Assembly: GCA_963971575.1 (NCBI GenBank)
Contig: OZ020612.1
Location: 68,259,869-68,323,868, forward strand
Direction of reading: 5' to 3'
Source: Liopterus haemorrhoidalis
Lineage: Eukaryota; Arthropoda; Insecta; Coleoptera; Dytiscidae
Length of the DNA stretch: 64,000 bases
Part shown: positions 56,165-64,000 of the stretch, in pieces
How the letters are laid out: each line of letters starts with the position of its first letter
Position numbering within the stretch: the first letter of the stretch is position 1
Notes under the pieces: model-generated
What the model was told of the DNA's origin: nothing
Database searches by the model: none
Seen by the model: only the letters and a program-made list of their open reading frames with translations
Translations under genes and position numbers: made by a program

Positions 56165-56445
56165 AATGAGATTATGTCAATCTTCAAATTTTCCATATAC
56201 AATCAATGGCAACAAGAATACATAGATTCCCTTCAGTTCAAAGGATCATACTATGGTCAAATTCAACCCCTCATTCCTAGAAAGCTTTGGTTTTCTTCCC
56301 ACCAAAGCAGATCTTTTATATCCGGCTTAGATTTAATCACACCTTCTCTCCATATCATCTGCATAGAATTAATATGGTTTCGTCTCCGTCTAATTACTTA
56401 AGGATTAAGGACAATCTAATTAAATGTCCGTACAAAAGATTTTTA
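56165..56445 (+). mobile_element. C-terminal relic of another LINE, abutting the RTE-like element
   Basis: Plus strand reads IYNQWQQEYIDS, GSYYGQIQPLIPRKLWF, then after a frame change SPYHLHRINMVSSPSN. This is the post-RT region of jockey/I-type polyproteins (..Y..IQP..PRKPWF..PAHLHRI..DSP). Truncated both sides. Confidence 0.6.
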
Positions 56446-57101
56446 CGATTTCATGTGGATGAGAACATTTCATAATTTTCTCATGTGGATGAAACCGTAT
56501 TTAAAAAATATCATTAAATAATAATGAAGTAAAAAGCGAATATATCCAATGTTTAAAATTAAAAACCCTATTACAATATCCAATTAAAACATTAATCAAT
56601 TTAGCGGGTACGTATGATATTGTCGGCAATATTTACATAAGAGGCAGGGTAGAAACTTGAAGCTACGTATAATTTACGTTTAGCCTACGTGTCGTGTTGC
56701 AAGAGCTGTGTAGCGGCATATATCACATACATACATACATACATACATACATACATACATGAATGTCTAGAGACAGTCGGTAGGGAACAAAGGATATGGT
56801 GAACCTATGTACTTTTCTCTTCGTTCGATATGTCCGAGTGTGAGTGTGTATGTGAGTATGTATAAGATGTTACCTGTAAACCCACGAAGAATGATCATTT
56901 CACCTATGGATATTAAAACTTTTGCAATGTGGTTTGTCCATATTTGATAAAAGTGATAATATCTACGGTATGTATGTATACGATTTAGGAATTTCTAGGA
57001 ATTTTGTCTTACTACAGACAACGATAAGTGGTATAGGCGTATTGTTCTAATCTCATTTTTATTATGATTATTCTGGAAAATTATTACGATTGCTAAAAAT
57101 G
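56446..57101. other. No gene; (CATA)n microsatellite at 56725-56760
   Basis: Nine CATA repeats, otherwise unassigned sequence. Confidence 0.6.
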
Positions 57102-57109
57102 TTCTAGAT

Positions 57110-57373
57110 CAGGCCTGGGCAAAGGGCGGACCGCGAAGAATTTTATAAATTATTTTGTCCTGCAAAATATTAATGTCTGTCTTTTAAAATATTCCTTCGA
57201 ATTTTCATTCTTTCCAATTTTCTTTTCAATTTTTTTTCTTCTTTAAAATGCATATAAATACATGTTTTGGTTTAAAAATACTGCTTTTAAAATTTATAAA
57301 ATATTTAAAATTAGAACATTTTTTTTTTTGACCCGCAGTGTGGCCCGACAGCCAAAAGATTTGCCCACCCCTG
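57110..57373. mobile_element. hAT MITE with CAGGCCTGGGCAAA ends
   Basis: 264 bases; ends CAGGCCTGGGCAAA / TTTGCCCACCCCTG; perfect 8-bp duplication TTCTAGAT (57102-57109, 57374-57381). Subterminal GGCGGACCGCGAAG / GACCCGCAGTGTGGCCCG patches, AT-rich centre, no coding. Confidence 0.92.
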
Positions 57374-57622
57374 TTCTAGATTGATTGCCAGTAGATTTTT
57401 CAACTTCTTCCTTGAAGTTAAATACAATTTTGATCAAAATTCGCCATTTTGATAGAACAGCAAGTGTCACTTTAATTTATCTAAAATATGAGTTTTTTTT
57501 TTTTTGACACATGAAAATTATTTGCTCATTTATTTAGAAATAAAAACAAAAAATGATCAAAACAAGATTTTACAAGAATTCCGTGAAATTATTATTAATC
57601 GTCCTGTATGGTGGATATTATT

Positions 57623-57751
57623 AACGACCGCCAACATATATAAGGGAAGTATTATGATCATACCGATTTTGACATTTCGAGATTTCGATGGATCTCCACG
57701 AATTGAGGTCCCTATATAACATTTTGACTATTTTTAGCATGATGTCTGTCG

Positions 57752-57803
<52 letters not shown>

Positions 57804-58288
57804 GCCTGTCTGTCTGTCTGTCCGTCCGTCCGTCCGTCTGTCTGTCTGTGTACACGTGCAGAGCAAATTCGGCTTAAAGAATTTTTATGAAACTTCATAT
57901 TTAAGCTTTTGACATCAATGGCACTAGTTGATCAACTTTTGGTAAAAATCGGTTGACTAGAAATGGGAGTTTACTCGTGTCGATTTTAAGATTTTCGCGA
58001 ATATTTAACAGAAAAATATTTCGAAAAAAAAAATATTTTTTTACAAAAGTTGCTAATAACTAACAACTTTTATTTGAGAAATTTTTGTATAAAACAAAAA
58101 ATTTTGGAAAAATGTTTTGAAATTTTTTACCTATTTTTTCTTACTTATATGTAACGTTTCCATGGTCATGATAAATAATATCTCTGTTAGAAAATATTAG
58201 GCCAAGTTATTTCTACTCTGCTGCTAGAATATATTGTATACAAATTTGTGATGGTGGTCGGTCCTGTGGTTGCCACAGCTGATTTTTT
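57623..58288 (+). repeat. CTGT-core dispersed repeat (copy 4)
   Basis: Full copy, same order as at 48177, with the longest CTGT tract (about 57745-57850). Ends GGTCGGTCCTGTGGTTGCCACAGCTG. Confidence 0.85.
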
Positions 58289-59088
58289 AAGTTATGTATA
58301 CCATATTTTCGGCCGGAGAGAGCAATAAATAATTATTGTTAACATTATTTTGATTACAATATACTTTGAATTGAAATTTGTAATCCTTTAACAATAAGAC
58401 TAATTTTTAAAACTCAAATGCTGCTTTCATCATTAATTAATATAGGTCACAAAACATAATCCAAAAGATAGGTGTCCACTAAAATATTTCATTAATAAAA
58501 AGGGTCCTCCAGCTTACAAAGTTTCGGAACCATTGCACTAAAGATATATTTGAAGCCAAAGTTTACAATTGTTATACTACTCTGTGTACTGGAAAGTAAT
58601 TTTGGTTGTATACACCTCAGCGTAATTTGTATCATTTACCAGATTTGTAGACAGATCATGGAGATAGTTAAATTAGTATATTTCTTCATACACAGATAGT
58701 ATTTTAAAATGTTATGGTATCATGATATAGGTGGGCGTCAATTAGTTATTTTTAAAGGTGTTTTTAATATGTTAGAGAATAAGTTATACCCATTTTAGAC
58801 CATCATTTATCTAATTAGGAACATTTATAGTAAGCTATTAGTTACAGACAAAATATACTTAATAGGAACGATTTAACTTTATTACTGTAAAAGAAAAAAG
58901 GAAAATGTTAATGAATAATTTTTACTTTTAATTTTAGTAAATTAATTTTAATTAAGTTTACAGTAACGGGCCCTTTAGTGTTATAAAAAGTACACACAAA
59001 TATAAAATCATTCAATTCAAAGTATTTTATTTAAATTACTAAAATTTAAATTTAAAGTGCAATTTTTTGTTTTTTGAGTAAAATGTGC
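58289..59088. other. No gene seen
   Basis: AT-rich. AAAGTTTCGGAACCATTGCAC at 58520 resembles a degraded hAT right end. Confidence 0.4.
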
Positions 59089-59387
59089 AAAAAGATTCAG
59101 GTCTAGTTGTGTTGGTCGAGCTACCACTGGGACCCACTCCTAGTCGCTATCCCACTACTGCACGACACGGGGACTTTTGGCTGCTGGGTTTCCCCCCTGG
59201 CCCGGTTCGCCCCTCCTTAGCCAACCTGCTCACTCCGGACTCCTCCAGGGTGAGCATATTGATGCCGAGCTTAGTGCGGACGACCAGTCAGCATGGGCGA
59301 TCCAGTGACAGGGCTCCCGACCTCAAACCATCCTCTGAACCTGACCTCCGAGAAGCCGGATTACAGGAGTGCGCCACGCTCCCAGTC
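59089..59387 (-). ncRNA. 7SL: Signal recognition particle RNA (7SL), copy 2
   Basis: 299 bases, reading identical to copy 1 at 3904-4202 across the Alu domain (GACTGGGAGCGTGG..CCTGTAATCC) and the S domain (GCACTAAG..GGCATCAATATG..GGTTGGCTAAGGAGGGG..CAGTAGTGGGAT). It ends in TTTTT. Identity stops within a few bases of each end of the RNA: 3' flanks are TTTTTGCATTTTTTACAC here replaced by TTTTTGCACATTTTACTC. That is expected of two genes kept alike by gene conversion or recent duplication of the RNA unit, and less like a segmental duplication. Confidence 0.93.
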
Positions 59388-59408
59388 GACAACTGTCTCT
59401 TTCAAACG

Positions 59409-59438
59409 CCATATAACTTGCACGCTGGTTCGAATCTA
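59409..59438 (-). promoter_or_regulatory. Pol III type 3-like promoter of 7SL copy 2 (TATA and PSE-like)
   Basis: GTTATATGGCGTTT about 22-30 bases upstream and AGATTCGAACCAGCGTG at about -39 to -51, within one base of their positions at copy 1, amid otherwise different flanks. Confidence 0.65.
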
Positions 59439-60289
59439 CTTGACGGACAAATATTTTTCACACACAAATTCATATTTTTACATTATTTTTCAATATATAT
59501 TAAACAATAAATAATTTTTCGTATTTTTATGCATTTTTTACAACTATTATACGATGAAAAACCCAATATTAACTACTTCAAAATAAAATTGTTTAGAAAG
59601 AATCAATAAAAGCAGACCAGCGCAGTAGCTATTATATTATGAAAAACCCAAAATTTATTTCTTTAAAGTGTTAAATAAAATTGTTTGGAAATAATCAATA
59701 AAATATTATCACTTACATATCACTATTATTAATTATAAGGAACTCTACTATAACGAATTGTTTATTTATAATTACTTTTGGACAAATTTTGTGAAAAGTA
59801 GTAATAATAAAATGGTATTTTATCAAATAATTTGAATAATCTAACATTTGTTTTTTTTTTTATTGTATTTTGGAAGTATAAATTAAGTTTTCAAAGTAAG
59901 AAAATGTTTCACATCAAAACTACAAGTCAACATTTATTTATTAATATTCTTGTTTTATACATTATCATATAATTTAATGTCATTATTTTGGCAGAACAAT
60001 ATTACTTTACAGTTTAATTTTGGAAAATTTACGTTAATAATCGTTATTATGGTAAGTAACATAGCAATAAATCTGTATGTCATATCTAAATGGTTTGAAA
60101 GAACAATATGTTGTTCTTATTTTATCCATTATAGTTTTTAATTTTCATCCGCAAAAAAAAAAAAAAAAATTGCAATTAAGAATGTGGCTCAAATAGTTGC
60201 AATTTGGATCAAAATAATACACCATTATGCATTCTAATTTAGTTCCGCCTAAACGTTAAGATTAGCCTATATTCCGATTTTCATATTAT
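59439..60289. other. No gene seen
   Basis: AT-rich; GCAGAACAATATTACTTTAC and poly-A (60153-60169) only. GTTCCGCCTAAACG at 60242 is a fragment of MITE family A. Confidence 0.4.
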
Positions 60290-60560
60290 ATAAAAACGTA
60301 ATCTATAAATATATCTTCGAATCCTTATTTATATTTTTATAAAAATATTATTCTATAATATAAATTATCTGAACTGTACATATTAGTATATACTTATCAA
60401 AGATATATATTTTTGCACCAAAATTGGAAATATTCATAAAATTAAGGTAACAAAAGTAATGACACATGTATTTTAAACCAGCCAAAAACTTCCAAAGGAA
60501 ACTGTTGTCAGATGGCAGCACATGTACATATGTGACATCACACTAATATGGTCTATTTGG
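60290..60560 (-). repeat. Dispersed repeat, paired with 50030-50330
   Basis: Reverse-complement relative of 50030-50330, ending in AATAGACC-type terminal sequence (ATATGGTCTATTTGG at 60547). Confidence 0.7.
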
Positions 60561-61790
60561 GACATAGTTTTGCTCACAACCGGCGCTAGCTCTTTTGGTG
60601 CTCGAAGTAAGACCAGTAATTTTTTTTAATAACTGTCTCAAAATAACTGAACAGTTTTGTATAACTGTTTTTGGAGCCCCTTACAGCCTGACACCTGGGC
60701 CTGTGCCCATTTCGCCACTGCTGCCCATATTTACTGCATTCTACAGCAATGTGTCAAAAAGTATAATTTACTTGTTCCACTCCTTCTGTAATAAATTCTT
60801 TGAAAACAAAAACATTTCTATGAAAGCTGTAAAAGCAATAGCTTTAATTATATTTCATCTGTAATAAAAAGTAAAATAAGTAAAATTGCTGGTCCATGGT
60901 GGGCTCGTCAGCTCCTGAATTATTGATGAGTTCCACCTTCCGCCCAGAGAGCGCAGCAGCAGATGTATCGCACCGAACAAGGTGCGTTGGTGGCCCTCAC
61001 TTCATTATGAACCGCTCATTAACAATTCTTATTTACTGATAAACTTGTTTAACTAGAGGACATTGTACAACATTTACAATCTATTCAATGTGTTGCATTT
61101 AAACTTATTGCTTGGAGTTGTTCTTGCTTGTTTTATTGGTTCTGTTTAATTCATGGGTGCACGTACAAAGGGGCAGTTGAAGGGCACTTCTCTTTTCTTA
61201 TTTAATCTATTTATTCATTATTAGATTTTAACTTAATTATCATAACTTTCTTTACTTCCTAAATATAAACTTATATCCAACAAAAACTAAGTTTTTGGTC
61301 ATTATTTGCCATAAATATATGTCACTGTGTGCAGTGGCGTATACAGGACTCATGGTTAGGGTGGCACTTAGGCGAATCTCAGCAATTACAAATTTTTTAT
61401 TATATTTTTAATTTCAAAAAAAGACATACAGTATCTTAACTATAAATACAAAAAATCCATATCATTATTAGCCATAATTTAACTAATAATTAAAAATATA
61501 ATTCATTTTCTCATAAACACAAAAGCTGAAATATTTTCCAAAAACGCAATCTGATCAAAAATTCCTTTCAAACGTACATTATTTAGATTTTTTAGATTTT
61601 TAGTTTAACCCCTTTGGGATTAAAAGTTGCGGAACATTATTTTTTTAATACATTTTTTGAAAAAAACGTATTTAAATAGTTAAATCGATAGATTCAGTTG
61701 TAGGCTCTCGTTGAAACATATTGAATAACAGGAAAAGAATAAAACACTCCGTAGTTTCAAAGAATAAAACAAGTTTAGAAACAAGGGTTT
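60561..61790. other. Transposon ends, no gene
   Basis: 60580-60722 ends in ATTTCGCCACTG, a common hAT-MITE terminus. 61336 (CAGTGGCGTATACAGG) is a similar left end. 61440-61650 is a diverged copy of the 24450-24660 repeat. Confidence 0.45.
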
Positions 61791-61798
61791 ATAGAAAG

Positions 61799-62704
61799 CA
61801 GTGTTGTAATAGATACATTTGAAAATATATCTAGATACAGATACAGATACTTGAGGAAAAATGTATCTAGATGCAGATACAGATACAAATTTTAAAAAGT
61901 ATCTAGATACAGATACATTTTTTTTTACAATGTATCTAGATACTTCAAGATACTTTTAAGATACTTTCGGAAAAATAAAAACACCACAAAAAAAAAGAAA
62001 TTACTAGAGCAAGGAATGTATTTGTTCACAATAAAAAATAAGTTATGCACTATTATTACTCTTAAAATAAACACAAATAGCCTTTGAAGCTGTGTTTCAG
62101 AAGTATTAACTAACTATATACCTATGTAATCTTTAAAAAAATCACTTTTTTATTTCAATTTCAGCGGATATCTCGAACATTTTTTGTTCGCTAATAAATT
62201 ACTGATTATTAAATGAGTATTTAGGAAGACAAAAATAAAACAACAATTTTATTTATTATATTTTTCTTTATTTAATTCACATTTATAAAATTAATTCTTA
62301 TTCTTAGAATAGATAATTACTTAATGGTTGTTTTACTTAACCGTTGTTAATAAAATTATTTAATTTTTTTTTATTTATTATTTTTTTAAATTTATTCAGA
62401 GCTGGAAATACAATTACACTTTATTAAAATTTGATAGATAAAAATAAATTAAATAAATAAATAAATTATAAGTTTGAGAATTATGATAAAATACAAGTTC
62501 TATATATATAATTAATTAAATTTTGGAAAACATACTTTAATTTTTTTCCTTTTTTTTAAATAAAAAAAAAGGCCTTGAAAAAGACAAAATAGGAAAGTAT
62601 CTGAAAAAAGTACCTGAAGTACAGATACTTAGATACTGATTTAAATATCTAGATACAGATACAGATACATATTTTAAAATGTACCTAGATACATTACAAC
62701 ACTG
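61799..62704. mobile_element. hAT element with AGATAC-rich ends
   Basis: 906 bases; ends CAGTGTTGTAATAGATAC / ATTACAACACTG; 8-bp duplication ATAGAAAG / ATAGAAAT (one mismatch). Both subterminal zones are arrays of AGATACAGATAC / GTATCT words. The interior is AT-rich with no readable transposase. Confidence 0.88.
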
Positions 62705-62753
62705 ATAGAAATACATTCATATTAATAGAAAAATTACAAACTATGAGAGAGGA

Positions 62754-62785
62754 GAGGGTATTGAAACAAATGTTTCAATACCCTC
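62754..62785. repeat. Perfect short palindrome
   Basis: GAGGGTATTGAAACA and its exact reverse complement separated by AA; one more base pairs outside. Confidence 0.8.
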
Positions 62786-64000
62786 TTATGAAAAAAGGGC
62801 TGGACGGGGAGTTCAAATATACAGCCTGTGTATTTTTTAAATATGTATCTTCGTTTTTATTTTATTAGAAAACAACATTTATTCGAAGAGATACAAATAA
62901 ATACTACCTTTATTATAAATTGGCGTTGCTATTATTTGATCTCTGACTTGTAATAATATTATAGTAAATAATCTGTGTTCAGTTTCTTGAAAATAGATTA
63001 TTATAGTACCTATAGTATAAACAATCAAGATAATAAACAAATCCTTTAAATTACTATTAAATATGAACCAATATTTGCAGTCGTCAGAAGATAATATATA
63101 TTTAATCAGATCGTTAAGTTAAATTTTATTGCCAACCTAACAACTCTGACATTTAAACCAGTAATAATATTTATTTTATTTCCCCGTCAGTTCATTACTA
63201 ATTATACGCCTACGGGGTGGTTGGTGGTACTTGGATTCCTCGCCCGTATATCGTATAAATCTAGAGAACAACAGATTTTAAAAATAATTGCAGACGACAA
63301 AGAAACCGCCATTCTTGGACCATAAGCGGAGGATTATTCCTTGACTATTGACTATTTACATATACCTACTGTATGTGTTACCTACTGTATTGAGAATAAA
63401 TATTACCTATAGAGGCGCTGTTTTCGCTTACAAAATGGCGATTAGAATAGGATATTTTTGACATTTGCCATTTGATACTCAACAATTCACATTGCAGTTA
63501 ATTTTCTGTTGCGATTTTAAAGACATTTTATTAAAGTTTTCTTCACTTTAACACATACAAACAATGCAATTAAATGAGCCACATTCAACAAAATCCTATT
63601 CCGTTAGTCCCAAAATATTCCGCAAGGCGTCACTTCAGTTATTGTCAGTTCTCAATAGAATGGTTATTATAATATACTAAGGGCCGCTTTTACAAACCTC
63701 GGATAAGTAGAGGTATAACTATCGAAGGTATAAGTTCATTCCAACGTTCGCTTTAACAATGCATTTTTTATTCTCGGATTGTTATCCATGGTTTTATTGT
63801 AAATAAAATAAAGTTGGTTTTGTTTGACACATAAACTGACATATTTGAAAAGACATATTATAAATTGACATTACTATTAACAACATTTTTGAATATTTCT
63901 CGGGAAATATTGGGAGATGTCGAAATATTCGACTGAGATATTTCTTTTATTGTGGTATATTCGCAGCTTTATGTCAACCTCTCGTGTGCAAATATTTATA
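62786..64000. other. No gene; possible MITE end near 63680
   Basis: AGGGCCGCTTTTACAAACCTCGG at 63681 looks like the left end of an element running off the window. No coding sequence recognised. Confidence 0.4.

Noticed and set aside
48178..57912. LSVCLSVRPSV-type and TDRQTDR-type open frames at 48178-48478 and 57621-57912
   Set aside because: Translations of a CTGT/CCGT microsatellite.
1..64000. CRISPR arrays, prokaryotic operons, integrated viral genomes
   Set aside because: Repeats here are transposon-derived and irregularly spaced, coding genes have spliceosomal introns, and no capsid, envelope or viral polymerase motif beyond LINE reverse transcriptases was seen.

Overview
This is an AT-rich stretch of nuclear DNA from an animal, almost certainly an insect. 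The genes have spliceosomal introns, the proteins are standard metazoan ones, and most of the remaining sequence is debris of hAT, Tc1/mariner, Tigger/pogo, P-like, Helitron and non-LTR elements. I cannot place the order or species from sequence alone. Nothing here is bacterial, there is no CRISPR array, and no exogenous virus was recognised.

Layout. 1-6,000 is repeat relics plus one SRP (7SL) RNA gene on the minus strand (3904-4202). 6,073-18,152 is a complete minus-strand gene for peroxisomal acyl-CoA oxidase 3: nine coding exons, 702 residues, ending in the peroxisomal signal SKL. Its introns hold a broken mariner, a Tc1 element joined to a foreign exon fragment, a hAT relic, a THAP-exon P-like element, several foldback elements and a helix-turn-helix transposon ORF. 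18,250-40,200 has no recognisable host gene and is a nest of transposons; many have exact 8-bp (hAT-type) or TA (Tc1-type) target duplications. 40,265-46,819 is the second gene cluster, all on the plus strand: a secreted TIL-domain protease-inhibitor-like peptide, the cytosolic Fe-S assembly WD40 protein CIAO1, and NIF3-like protein 1. 46,820-64,000 is again repeats: a 176-bp tandem array, a degenerate RTE-like retrotransposon, dispersed CTGT-core repeats, and a second 7SL gene (59089-59387) that reads identical to the first.

The protein genes do not form a pathway: peroxisomal fatty-acid oxidation, extracellular protease inhibition, Fe-S delivery and a NIF3 family protein are simply neighbours. 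The most interesting points are (1) two identical 7SL genes 55 kb apart that share TATA and PSE-like upstream elements although their other flanks differ; (2) a Tc1 element that appears to have carried off part of another gene's exon between duplicated terminal repeats; (3) THAP-exon-bearing deletion derivatives of a P-like transposon; and (4) nested insertions whose empty sites can be read directly from the window. All calls come from reading the sequence by eye; no database search was run.
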